Shown one piece after another: positions 12,006 through 23,032 of a stretch of 64,000 nucleotides of DNA. Below the pieces are notes generated by a model. It did no database searches. It was given only the letters and a program-made list of their open reading frames with translations, and was not told the DNA's origin. The stretch is taken from NCBI GenBank assembly GCA_029448655.1, contig JACCLO010000011.1:1116001-1180000 (forward strand). The letters run 5' to 3'. A program made the position numbers and the translations under genes. The stretch comes from Wolfiporia cocos (taxonomy: Eukaryota; Basidiomycota; Agaricomycetes; Polyporales; Phaeolaceae). Position 1 is the stretch's first letter. Every line of letters begins with the position of its first letter.

Positions 12006-13337
12006 TCAATCAAAGCGTTCCAGCATCTGAGCCGGAAGACAGCTGTCCTGGCTTGCTCTCTCGTATAGCGCCAGGGAACCTTTCTGGTATACCAGGCTCA
12101 GTCGACCATCCTGGCCCGCTTCGAGCACTAGGTCCTGGATCTTCTTGAGCAGCTGCCTCAATTTCTTGAAGCCTGTCTGTGCCTTTGCTTCCACAGCCCG
12201 CATCTCCGGATCACCGACGTGCCGCTTGACAATTTCCCGTACCTGCCCTGCATTGTGATGGGCGAGAAAATGATGAGGAGTTTGGGAGAAGAACAGCTGG
12301 GGGTACGAATCCGGCCATCTGAACTTCATGCGCGCCGCCACCGAACGGGTGGTCAACTCGATGATGGCATCGTCTGAAACTTGCGTTCCAGCGCGGATGA
12401 TCCGAGGCTCGTCCGCCGGACTTTGCATGTTGATCCCGACACCACCAGAGTTGGCAGCGGAGTGGGCACTGGAAGACACACGAAGATTTGACATCGTCGA
12501 TGCGAGATCATCGACCTCGGCCGATGATTCTGCCCGAGGGCGGGGGCTGGCAAGGCAAGCATCGACTTCGAAGCGAACTGCCAACTTCATGCCACTCAAA
12601 TTCTGCAGCGTGTGACGAGCGATCAATTATGGGAATGATAATGAGGCTCACATATTTTACGATCCTTGCATGCGAAATGCTGTTCTCACATCCCGACGCA
12701 TGCATGGTGCTCTCGCGCTCAAAGCTGAAGCCGTACGTTGGCTGTATGGCGCTCGTGCCTTCTGTGAACTTCGTCACGAAGCGAGAGAACAGCACCGTGC
12801 GCCGTCCCGCGAGCTGCATGTCGATCCTGAAATCCCGCGGTTTGTTACCGCCCCCGCCACACCATCGCAAGAGGTTGCGTAGGCAGTTCCGATCCGTGAC
12901 CAGATCGACCGAACGCCAGTCCACAGGGTCGGCGGTCTCCTCCGCCACTATATCCACAGCGCGTAGCAGTGGGTATAGTGGGGTCATCGGCAGCCAGTGT
13001 GCATCCGCCTCGATGAACACTGAATTGGGATCAGGCGGGACAGTAAAGGGCAATGGCCTCTCGCGCCATATGGGAGGCGAGCCTGCCGCGAGATTGTCAG
13101 GATTCACGATTGTCACTAGTACGCTACGGCACTATCTGGCTGACCTGGAACAATCATGGTGGGCGTTGCATGATTCGTCCAGTTGTACGACCCGATATAC
13201 TTTAGATCGGTGATCACAACATCAGGACCGTCAACAATTTCTGGTTTGTCGAACGTTTGGACGGGGCCGGGGCGGAGGCCACTCAGTATATCTCTGTTGG
13301 CCCGTGTGGGCGGAGAATAATGGATGTCGCGAGACAT
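12006..13337 (-). CDS. Rai1/DXO-fold-like protein, paralogue C
   Basis: Exons 13337-13145, 13082-12652 and 12602-12006, introns of 62 and 49 nt, 406 aa. It is the closest relative of paralogue B: same MSRDIHYSPPTRAN start, same intron phases, same VDLVTDRNCLRNLLRW and YPQLFFSQTP blocks. Motif residues: RFEVDA retains Glu and Asp, and IIELTTRS has Thr in place of the expected Lys. A Ser/Ala-rich loop between these two motifs is the most variable region among copies. The TA-flanked DNA element begins about 150 bp upstream of the start codon, in the presumed promoter. The biochemical role is unknown. Confidence 0.78.
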
Positions 13338-13484
13338 CTTATGGCGGGCGATTTGTGCAAGCTTAGGCCAGCCAAGACGTGAGCGCGTGAGCGAGGATTA
13401 AAACACAAGATAAATATATATCACGCCAATTTGGATTTGATCCCATCAATCAATCGACGAACTAGAGCCAACGTAAACTCTATA

Positions 13485-14178
13485 CAGTTGACTATCTAGT
13501 AATGCATTAGCTAGTAATGCATATTATCTCATAATGCATAGCCTGAGCTGGGGACCGAGATCGTCCCCAAGGTGTTATGCATATATTTCTGATATTGCAT
13601 AATGCATGCCCGAAGTTGGGGTTATGCATTATTAGATTGGCTATATTTGGTAATTTAGTGCATGCATAGTGTAGTGTGACTCCGTCAGTTCTCCCTGTAG
13701 ACTGTAGACGACCGGAAGCGCAAATCGCGCCCTGCAAAGAAGCCCTGTGCCCATCCTACTGCTAGGGAAAAGCTACCGAAAGCTACCAAAGAGCCTAGGT
13801 CTTCAGCAGTCAAGCCACCAAAATATGCACGAAGCAATCACACTCTTCATGACTGCTCTGTCCTCAGTTTGCAGAAGCTGAGGGTGTCTCGATACTTGTT
13901 CTCCAGCAGCAGTTGCGGAAGCTATGAGCTCATTTACATCACATTAACTTTGATTCACAAAAGCAGAGCACGCTAGATAGGTACTGGCAGGATAGTCTAG
14001 ATGGTAATAGTTCGGCAAACGTATAGTGGCACTCAATGCGATGTTGATGTGACAGAGCGTGACGTACCTGTGCGGGGAGGTCACGTATGATCACAATAAG
14101 TCACACTGTGTGACGGATTTGATCTTATGCATAGCAAAATCCGGGGACCGACGGTATGCATTACTAGATAGTCAACTG
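13485..14178. mobile_element. Non-autonomous TA-flanked DNA element (MITE) with 23 bp perfect TIRs
   Basis: The left end CAGTTGACTATCTAGTAATG... (13485-13507) is repeated exactly inverted at 14156-14178, and each end is flanked by TA (13483-13484 and 14179-14180). This is the target duplication of Tc1/mariner-pogo type elements. Just inside each end lie further ATGCAT boxes and a GGGGACCG box in inverted orientation, like subterminal transposase sites. The ~694 bp interior has no transposase frame, so it must be mobilised in trans if at all. It separates paralogue C from paralogue D. Confidence 0.8.
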
Positions 14179-14559
14179 TACATACTACGTTTTCCAACAG
14201 CACCAAATGTAGATGAGGAGGAGAGATGAACCTCACTTAATGAAACGCATCTCCTTTACTGAGACTCTACGAGAGAGATGGTGCGCGATGGAAGACGATG
14301 CGCATGCGAACGAATTTCGAGATTCGTGATGACCATAGCGATCCATTATAATATCAACTTCGAGCCTCCAGTAAGCAGAGGTGAGCTCCCGAGTCAGAAG
14401 AATCTGTGTGTGTGCTTCATTCCCAGCGGTGATTGCTTCAATATGCCACAACCGGGCTGGTACAATGGCAGTTGTTGTTAGATACAGCAGCATACCCCAT
14501 GAGATTGGGGTAACATCGTACATAGACAAAGCGCTCACGACGGACAGAATGTGAACCCC

Positions 14560-15775
14560 TCATTCTTGCCGGTCAAACCGTGCCAATATGGCCTCGGATA
14601 CGCAGTTCGTCTTGTCGTCCTTCTCTAGGACCTGCAGCACACTCCTCTTGTCCACCAGACAAAGGCGTCCATCCTTCCCATGAGAAACAACAAGCTGCTG
14701 GATAGCATCCAACACGAGCTTGAGCTTCTTAAAATCCTGTTGCATCCGCGCATTGACCCCGGTCAGGGTCTCGTCATTGAGCTCGCGTTCCACAATGTCC
14801 TTGACCCTGCCACAATGCACTATCGCCGTATAGATCTGAGGTATCTGTGAGAAGAAGACATGCGGGTACATCCCGGCCCAGTATGTGAGAGTATCTGCGT
14901 TTCTTTGGGTGCGGCAGCTGACTTCCAGGAGGGACGAGGGTTGGAGTCGGTAGCCTCCGCGCGAGATTCTGAGATTATCGACACGGTGTATCGCGCCCGG
15001 TACATGCTCTTTCATGTGCAGTCCAGCACGGGCCGTCGGAGTCTCTGTCACGGGAATGTAGGAATCGCCTTCGTGGCGGACGACCATGTTCAGCCCGTTC
15101 ATATTCTGCTGCAGCGGTCAAAACAAACGTCGGAGGGAGAGATATCACCACTTGCATAGTTAATAATCCGTTGGTATGTTGAATGCTCCCTATTTGAGAC
15201 CGTGCTTTCGGCCAGATACGCGAAATCGTAATTGTAGTTATTGTGAAACTTTTTGTTGTACTCGACCGTGGGCTTGTCCATTCTGCGACTGAGCAGTACG
15301 GAGCGCGTTCCGGCCAGTTGCGCGTCTATATGGATGCCCGGCCGAGGATGGCCACGGATCCACTTCAGAAGGCTTTCGAGGACTTGGACATCCACGACGA
15401 AATCAACTGTGGGCCAATCAACGTTGCTCTCCCCCGCGTCTGCATAGGTATCTACCGCGCAGAACAGCGGAAGCAGTGGAGAAGCAGGCATCCTGTAGCA
15501 GTTGTCGTCGATGACATATTCGCCTTCATCACGTTGAATCATGAACGGAATGGGACGAGCGCGCCACCTGAAAGGACGACCTAACGCAGAGGCACTGTTC
15601 AGCGGACAGTGTACACAGACTGTAACGAGATATATTAATACGAACCTGGAACCGAAATTGTAGGCTCAGGGTTCCTGACCCAGCTGTATGAACCGACCAC
15701 ACAAGGGTCGTCGATCTTCACGTCCGCTACTTCCGATACTGCCTCGGGTATCCTCAGGGACAGAACGGGGGTTCC
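14560..15775 (-). CDS. Rai1/DXO-fold-like protein, paralogue D (divergent, 5' end uncertain)
   Basis: Three recognisable exons: about 15775-15646 (…VGSYSW, PTISVPG), 15580-15156 and 15105-14560. The first intron is 65 nt GT-AG. The second, 15106-15155, sits exactly where the other copies have an intron but begins GC (GCAAGT), a GC-AG intron. No in-frame ATG lies before the first conserved block, so an upstream exon or loss of the start must be assumed. Motifs are eroded: HEGDS for FEVDA, LEVSCRT for IELTTRS, PHVFFSQIP for PQLFFSQTP (the conserved Gln is His). The frame is otherwise open to the stop, which suggests either a functional divergent copy or recent decay. Confidence 0.6.
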
Positions 15776-16089
15776 AGGGAGAGACTTTCTTGACACCTGA
15801 TGTGCATGGCGGACGCGTGCGCACGAGGAGGGGCGATTTGCGCGCAGGAGGTCTGCGAGAATGGTGCGAAATAATCGACTGTGTTACCGATAGTGAGTGT
15901 GAATCATACACCATCTTCGTAGGCATTGAGAACCTTTTTGGGAGCTCAACTCACGAGGATGAGGGCGATGCCATCTGGGGGGCGGGCTGCGAGCTCGAGA
16001 AACCTGATGGATTGAACGAGGAGCAGGAAACAGCTGAAGTTCGCTGCGTGATCCGAGATCCAAGATCTTATCTTATCTTGAGCTAAATA

Positions 16090-16900
16090 CGAGTTTAATT
16101 ACCCATGGCTTCGCCACGAATATCAATTGTCACTTAAGTGAGATAACTAATAGAATAAGGGAAAAAAACACTGGATGGAGACATTATGAGTCCACCCAAC
16201 CTCCAGGGTGTGTGATCACCCTGTCCTGTCCTTTGTTCTCTGCCCGCTCAGCCACTTCCTCCACCTCGCTGATGCTCGGTGTCGTCGTCGCTTCGCTTGT
16301 AACATTGTGTGGTGCCTCAAAAAACTCCCTGAATTCTCTTAACTCATCGCGTGTATCTACAGTACAGGCCATCTACGTTACAACAGCTACAAAATCCCCG
16401 TGGCACAGCGCAGGGAGGACGCGCGAAACGTTTTTCTTTGAACGCGCGCCTTGCAGGCGCCGGGCGTGGGAATACACTGACCAACTCCCCGGGTCGGTGG
16501 CGCGAGCCCTATGGGACGACGGACAGCACGTGGCGCACGTGGAAAAGCACATGGCAGTTCCCACGCAACGGTCGTCCCTTTATTATATGACTAGCTTAAT
16601 TGCCTGTGGCTTCGCCACAAACGTTATGTCTTAGAAATATATTTTAGTCTCTGCCCGCTCAGCCACTTCCTCCGCCTCGCTAACGCTCGGTCTCGTCGTC
16701 ACTTCGCTTGTAAAATCTTGCAATCGGCACGCGCACCTTGCAGGCGCCGGCGAGCGCTTAATGGGCGCCCTCCGGACGCCACGCGGCAAACGTGGATGCC
16801 AGGTGCGCTCCACGCGACCGCTCCCACGCGAGCTCCCATTATTAATAGATTGCTGCAGCTGATCTGATCTAACCTGACTCGACATCTTATTCCTCCGCAT
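16090..16900. repeat. Two diverged direct copies of a ~500 bp repeat
   Basis: A block with a GTGGCTTCGCCAC-type hairpin, then TCTGCCCGCTCAGCCACTTC…, then a CGCGC.CCTTGCAGGCGCC box occurs twice: about 16095-16470 and 16600-16760. On the minus strand the middle part reads TSEATTTPSISEVEEVAERAE in one copy and TSEVTTRPSVSEAEEVAERAE in the other. The similarity at amino-acid level hints at a former or real coding exon, but no gene model could be built. It may be a dispersed repeat or SINE-like element. Confidence 0.45.
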
Positions 16901-16922
16901 TCAAAGCCTTGTCGAGGGCACA

Positions 16923-18147
16923 ATGAGTTCGTGAACACATCATTTGTGCGAAATAAATTGCACTGAGGCACGTACTAGATGCCGACTCGCTCAACGGACG
17001 TCTCTTGTTCGCAATCCCCAAGAAAGGTCAGAATAGCATGGGGCACCCTCCGTCGGTCACTCTAATCAGAATGCACAGGGCGGCTGCATGAAAAATGCCT
17101 TGAGCTACTGGCAGGTGATGGTCCTCGATAGACGATGCACCCCGCTGAATATTGACACCGCTGTAGGTGCCGACGTCCAATTTCGGAGAGACCACCGGCT
17201 AGACGTCTGCCTCGTCAAAAACCACCCAATCGCACTGTGAGCAGCAGATCTGCCGGTACTCACGCTTGAGTTATTGACATCCGCACAGTGTGTTCCTGCC
17301 TGCAGCTGACATCCCCTCGTTCGTGGGCAAGGGAAACGTCGACCTCGGCATCACCGGCCAGGACGTCATCCTCGAAGCACAAATGCAGGCCCATGTCACA
17401 GAAATCCTGAAACTCAACTTTGGCAAGTGCGCACTGCAGGTTCAGGTTCCAGAGGCGGGGCCCTACCAGACCGTGGACAACCTCGCAGGCAAGCGGATCG
17501 TCACCAGCTTCGAAGTGCTTGCCGGTCAATACTTCAAATCTGTCGACGACAGGCTCAATCTGACGGAAGACAAGAGAACGAAAATCGAGTATGTCGGGGG
17601 AAGCGTCGAGGCAGCTTGTGCTCTGGGCCTGGCGGATGGAATCGGTATGTGGTTGAAATTTCATTTTGCAGTGCTCAGCCATCTCATCAACCATTGCAGT
17701 TGACCTCGTAGGTGAGAGTCGAACCCATCATCAAGTTCGTACAACGTCGGTGACCCCTTTCCAGAATCCGGCGACACGATGCGCGCAGCGGGTCTGCACG
17801 CCATCGCCACCCTCCTCCAATCCGAAGCCGTGCTCATCAAGTCGAGCGTCCCCAAGCACGTCTCGCTCGAGCCGCTCATCAGCCTCATCACCAGCAGGAT
17901 AGCGGGCGTCGTCGCCGCGAGCCGCTACGTCATCTGCGAGTACAACATCCCCCGCGAAAAGCTGCACGCCGCGACGGCGATCACGCCCGGGCGGCGCGCG
18001 CCGACGATCAGCCCGCTCGAGGACGAGGAGTGGGTCGCGGTGAGCAGTATGGTAGAGAAGAACAGGGTGGCGGACGTCATGGACGCGCTGATGAAGATCG
18101 GCGCGGAGGATATACTGATATTTAACCTGGACAATTGTAGGGTTTGA
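16923..18147 (+). CDS. HIS1: ATP phosphoribosyltransferase (histidine biosynthesis, step 1)
   Basis: Transfers phosphoribosyl from PRPP to N1 of ATP, the committed and histidine-inhibited step. Seven exons: 16923-16930, 16968-17026, 17079-17114, 17167-17236, 17289-17644, 17700-17711 and 17765-18147, 307 aa (yeast enzyme 297). Conserved segments: RLLFAIPKKGRL near the N-terminus, LPAADIPSFVGKGNVDLGIT, the VEAACALGLADGI block, ESGDTMRAAGL, and the C-terminal regulatory domain with TPGRRAPTISPL ending in CRV, typical of the long, fungal form. The first exon of only 8 nt (ATG AGT TC) with a 37 nt intron and the 12 nt exon 6 are unusual but each restores the family sequence. Stop at 18145. Confidence 0.9.
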
Positions 18148-18984
18148 CTGGCCTGCCATGTCTTGCTAGATACAGCACCGAGCTGGATTACCCCTAAGAC
18201 GGTGTAATCAAAGCTCGTCACACCTGCGCCGCCTACGTGAAGCTTGCTCAGTAGGCTCGGCCGTAGCAGATCACGCTATCCACACATATAAATCGCAATA
18301 GACAGGGTTTGTCCGCATCGTCTCAGCAAGCACCGGGATTGGCCGCGCTGCGATTCAGAAATCATAGTGCTCTTTAACGACCTCACGATCCACAAAAACA
18401 CGATCCAGGACCCGGGAGGGACCTTAGCTTCGTGGCCCGGGACGGGAACTATGCGCGCGATCACCCTAGTACTTCAGCTACAATGCAGGAGACCCAGTTA
18501 CTACCCATTACACGACAGCATCGGCATGACGATGCATCATCTCCAAGATCATTACCAACCCCATCCTCGGTATTGGGAGTGCATCGCTGCCATTCATTGA
18601 CGCCCATAGCATACTGAACATGAATGAATCATCTAGTAAGCAGTCCTTTGCTCACTTCAGAGTTTCAGCAGAGGATGTTTCACCACCAAATCATGATCGC
18701 CTTCAGGACAGCTGAGTCAGTAGACATCACAGCTAATCTTTTGTAGTAGCGGTGGTCGCCACTTATTTTGTGCGTGTGCGAATGAAGCGCTCCCAAAGGG
18801 CGAACACCAGACAACATTAAGTCATTCAATCTGTACAAACGGGACAGCTCCAGCTACTCTTGCAGCTTTCTCTTGACCACCAACATCAATCAACCGAAGG
18901 AGTAATCGGCGGTAAGAGCGGCTGCCTGTCGAACGTGGCGTGTGCCTTCAACAAGAACGGATAGTCGTCGCCCCATGAACCCTG
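18148..18984. other. Intergenic, convergent 3' ends of HIS1 and aldo-keto reductase
   Basis: About 0.8 kb with no supportable gene. Confidence 0.45.
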
Positions 18985-20474
18985 TCAAGGTCTGTCAATT
19001 CGGTGATCCACCGGCAGGGGAGGAAACGAACGTACGAGGATGTTGTTCGGGAAGCCCTTGTCGAACGGCAAGGCGCTCTCCAGCTGCTTGATCTGTTCAT
19101 CGCTGAGGCGGATGCTCAGCGCTTCAATGTTCGCCTGGAGGTGCTCGACCTTCCTGCCTCCGATAATCGGGAAGACGAACGGCGCCTTGTGCATCGTGTA
19201 TGCGATCGCGACTGATTCAAACGCACGTGAAAAATGGGCGTGGCGCGTCACGCAGAACGATCGCTGTGCGTACCCGCAGTGATGCTCTTCGCACCGACTT
19301 GCTGAGCGACGACCCCGAGCGCGTCGCACATCTTCTTCTCGTCCGGAGTGCGCTCCCACGCGCCCAGGGTGGTGCGCCCGTTCTCGCCCGTTTGGCGGCG
19401 CCTCTCCTCCTCCTCGTCGGTCCTAATGTGTCCCCCGGCGAGGACGTTCCAGAGCGTAAGGGCGAGACCTGGAGCGTGGCATATACCGTAAGTCACAGTG
19501 ATCACGCGCTCGTCGCGGGGCAGGCGGCGCACCTTCGTGGCGACACATCGGCAGTATCTCGCGCTCGATGTCGCGTTGGAGCACGGAATACGGAGCCTGG
19601 TAGACTACGAATGGCGTCTTGCCGTTGGAACGAGCATAGTCGTTCGCCTTCACCACGAGCCATGCGGGGACATCCGAGACACCCTGCAAAGATTTGCCAG
19701 CTCAGCATCGGCTACTAATCTCAGAGACCATGAATAGTCTGCATGATAACTTTGCACCACAACCATTACATGGTTGCTGCAATGGTAGTGGCGCACATGC
19801 TTGTCGTGCCACAGGCATGTTCACGAAATGACGATCAGGCGCTGTACGTACCAAATACAAGACTTTGCCCTGCACAACCATGTTGTGCAGACCGTCCATT
19901 ACTTCCTCTATGGACGTGTGCAGATCCCAATAGTGAAGGTACAGGATGTCGATATATGTGGTCCTGAGCTTCTCCAGGCTCGCCTCCAGGCTGAGCTTGA
20001 GACTCTTCAGGTTGTTTCCCATATAATTCACGCGGTGCTTGATGGACTTGTCCCTTGAGACGTAGTTGTTCGTATACTACTCACAGTCAGCGGCGGGGCT
20101 CACCAGGACAAGAATAGGCTACCTTAGTGGCCAATATCAGCTGATCGCGGACGCCTCTGGTCTCAGCCCACTCGCCGATGAGTTCTTCGGACGTTCCCTC
20201 CTGGCTGTAAGCTTGGTTAATAGACGTACTTCTGGTTAGTCAAGGATACTAACTAGTTGCTGGCAGTGTCAATGAAGTTCCCGCCCGCGTCAAAGTAGGC
20301 GTCAAGGAGCTTGAAGGAAGAGTCCTTGTCCATCGCGCCAAATCCGTGCTGAGCCCACTGGGTGCCGATGCTCATCCCTCCGAGCACCAGGGGAGAGACA
20401 TGGATGGCCGCACGGGGCGCAAGCTGGCGGTAGCGGCCCAGCCTGGTAGGAGGAGGGGGAGCAGGAGCGAACAT
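18985..20474 (-). CDS. Aldo-keto reductase, aryl-alcohol dehydrogenase (AAD) type
   Basis: NADPH-dependent reduction of an aldehyde or ketone; in wood-decay fungi this type reduces aromatic aldehydes. Six exons: 20474-20254, 20204-20123, 20076-19852, 19683-19533, 19468-19274 and 19211-18985, giving 366 aa. AKR signature: GGNFIDTA (Asp), catalytic Tyr in NYQ encoded across the exon 1/2 junction, Lys in ILATKY, His in YLHYWD. Cofactor-side motifs follow: [18 protein letters not shown], and [19 protein letters not shown] at the C-terminus. Intron 3 is longer than the rest (168 nt). The substrate cannot be read from the sequence. Confidence 0.85.
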
Positions 20475-21521
20475 GCTGATGGCAGACTTGTGGGTCTCTG
20501 GAGTTCGGATGCATCAGAGGTCCTGTATTAATACGATCAGTAGGACGCCACATCTTTCTCCGAGATCGCAAGACGAGCGTACGCACACATGATCGGAGCA
20601 GCGGGAGCATCAATTACGCTGCGCCGCGATCAACTCCGAACTCGATGGAATAGCACGGCTCTCGTCTCAAAATGATGTTATATGACCATCGGGTAAGCTG
20701 GGAGCGGAGTGCCACCGCCCGAGAATGGATGAAACTTCAATTTCGGTCATGGCTAGTGTGTAGATGTCGGCGATGACCCACATATGCAACCTTTCGCTTG
20801 CTCCTCATGTCCCCGACTCCGAGAGGAGGGTCTTATCAGCCTCTCATCATGCCGGAGGCTCACCCAAAGGTGCCGTCTCGTATTGCCGTATTGCAAGCGG
20901 ACTGTGACCGGTCCGAAAAAGCACTAGTGGCGCCCAGAAATTGATCGCCGCGCGCTTGCGTACTCGACCGGCCACTGGATGTGGCATCATCGATTACTCA
21001 GCGTGTTGTCAGAGTGCCGCATAGTCGTATCGCCCGATCGCAAATTTATGCTTAAATGCTACTACAATGCAGTGGTGTCTCATACATACTGAGCATATTG
21101 CAGTTTTCGCAGAGTCACTAGCACCTTCACATGGGGATGGCGCTTCCGCGCATCGCTACGATTAATCTACAGCTTCTGTCAACTCATCGCTACTCAGGTG
21201 ATTGATGTTCACGACACGTGCAGGTTATCGATTGCAGGGCATCAGCAAAGTAGACAGGTACCTGTAAAAATGGATCTTCTTGAACCGGGAGGACGTCAGC
21301 TTCACGGTGGGGGCTTGGCTTGCACACATCCGGATTCGTTGTACTTTCGAACAACTCTGGCTAAAGGAGCCCAATCACCCTGCCTGACATCGGCAATCCC
21401 AGTAATTATTCAACTGCTCGAGTCCGGCGGGATTCTGCAGATATTAAAATACATATCGTCAAGACCACAAAGCACGTAGAGATTACATGATCAGACTTTG
21501 CGGCTGGTTCCCTTTCTTCCC
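20475..21521. other. Intergenic upstream of aldo-keto reductase
   Basis: About 1 kb with no gene seen. It holds the promoter of the reductase (minus strand) and the 3' flank of the first 2OG oxygenase. Confidence 0.4.
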
Positions 21522-23032
21522 TCAAGGCTTTCCCCTTCTCCTCCTCCAAGTTGTCTGCCTTTTGCCCGCAGGCTCCACCTCGACGACCAGGCAGAAATTC
21601 GCATAGGCGCTGTCAACCATCGGCTCGTTCCCGTAGCAGACAAACGCGCCTTCAACACGATTGGGTTCCGGCGTTTCCGTGACCCAGTGCACTGTAAAGT
21701 CAGGATAAGCCGTCAAGTCCTCGGGCTCCTCTCCTTCCTCCAAGTTCTCTAGGTCCTCTTCGTCGTATTCCTCCTGGAACGGGCTCCTGACCTCATCGAG
21801 AAGCTTTCCGTTGTAGTTCTCCCGCAAGATCTCGAAGAGCTCCCTCCCTTCTCCGCCGACGTCTTGGACGCCGCGGATGTCCGGGTACTTGCTCAGCATG
21901 ATACGAGTAAGTTGCTCGCCCCAGGCCTTTGTCTCCATGATCACTTTGATCGAGCTCGGGAGCGCCAGCTCAGCACAGACCTCCTCGATGACCGCGTCGG
22001 CTCCCTTCAGATTACCCAAAAGCGTTTGGAGATCCATGTCAGGTCGACCGGGATACTCGTGCCGAAGGTTGAACCCAAGCTTCCCACCCTCGGGTAGAAA
22101 CGTGGGGTCATCCAACAGACGTTGGAACATAGACTTGAACGCGAGCGCAGTATCCTGCTTGTCCGACCGGGGGATCTGCCCGGACCGGCGCGCGGCAGTG
22201 TCGGGCGTGAAGTAGAGGTTATACGTCAATGTGACCCGATGCCCGCTCTTCACCGGCGTGATCTCGTGCTCGACGTCACTGTAAAACGCGATGTACGCCA
22301 CACGTCGCTCCGTCCTGTCTGCCACCATACGCGCAGAGTCCACTGTCCATACTTCTGCGCCTTGACGGAGGATAAACGAGCCACCTTCATGAGCGGTCGG
22401 GAATGCGACGACGAGGGAGCCGAACATATCTTCAGCACGAGGGGTGTCTTTGTGGGCCTTGAAGAATGAGTCCTTGCCTGAATGTTTAGACGGTAAGTCG
22501 TCACGATATAAACCGCAAAACGCGCAGTGAACGGACCGTAGACGTTGAGCTTGTACAATTCGGCCGTGATGTTCCTCCGTTCGTTCCCTTCGAATAGATC
22601 GGTACGGATGGTATCCAGTAATCCGAGCCGTTGCGGGTCGAACCCAGTCATGAATTCCGAGGTGTCGAGCTTTCCCGCCTTCCTGTAAGTTTCGTCCAAA
22701 ACGTTTTGATTATTGATCCCGAACGGAGCTGCATCGCAAGTAGCTTCGAGGTGGTCGAGTTCGTCCGAAGTAGCTTTAGCGAGATGGATTCGCCTGCCGC
22801 GCATTGGTCAGAAGTAGCGGAAGCGGATGGCCCGAGTTTATCTCACCGTGCATTGCCAGATTTCCCATAAAATAGAATGTAGTCTTCGTCTTTCACGGAC
22901 AGCGTTCCCTTGCAGAACGGAGGTTGGTACGTGATCGAGGATCTTAGCGACTCAAGCTGTTTCGTGAGGTCGGGTACAGCGGTGTTTTTCGCTTGCTTTT
23001 CGCGGCCCGTGCGAAGAAAAGAACCATTACAC
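21522..23032 (-). CDS. 2-oxoglutarate/Fe(II)-dependent oxygenase-like protein, copy 1
   Basis: Exons about 23032-22847, 22793-22537 and 22477-21522, introns of 53 and 59 nt. The jelly-roll iron site is visible: the HKD of FFKAHKDTPRAEDMFGS gives His and Asp, YSDVEHEI gives the distal His, and GHRVTLTYNLYF gives the Arg that binds 2-oxoglutarate. HEGG and W.VDSA follow the fungal family pattern. The C-terminal ~120 residues are acidic and unassigned. The N-terminal exon aligns with copy 2 (ITYQPPFCKGTLSVKDEDYI), but no start ATG is clear, and a stop lies just upstream of the homologous part. The start is therefore uncertain and a damaged 5' end is possible. Substrate unknown. Confidence 0.7.

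Noticed and set aside
1496..15775. Geranylgeranyl pyrophosphate synthase label for paralogues A-D
   Set aside because: No DDxxD or other prenyltransferase motif is present; the ordered motifs fit Rai1/DXO better.
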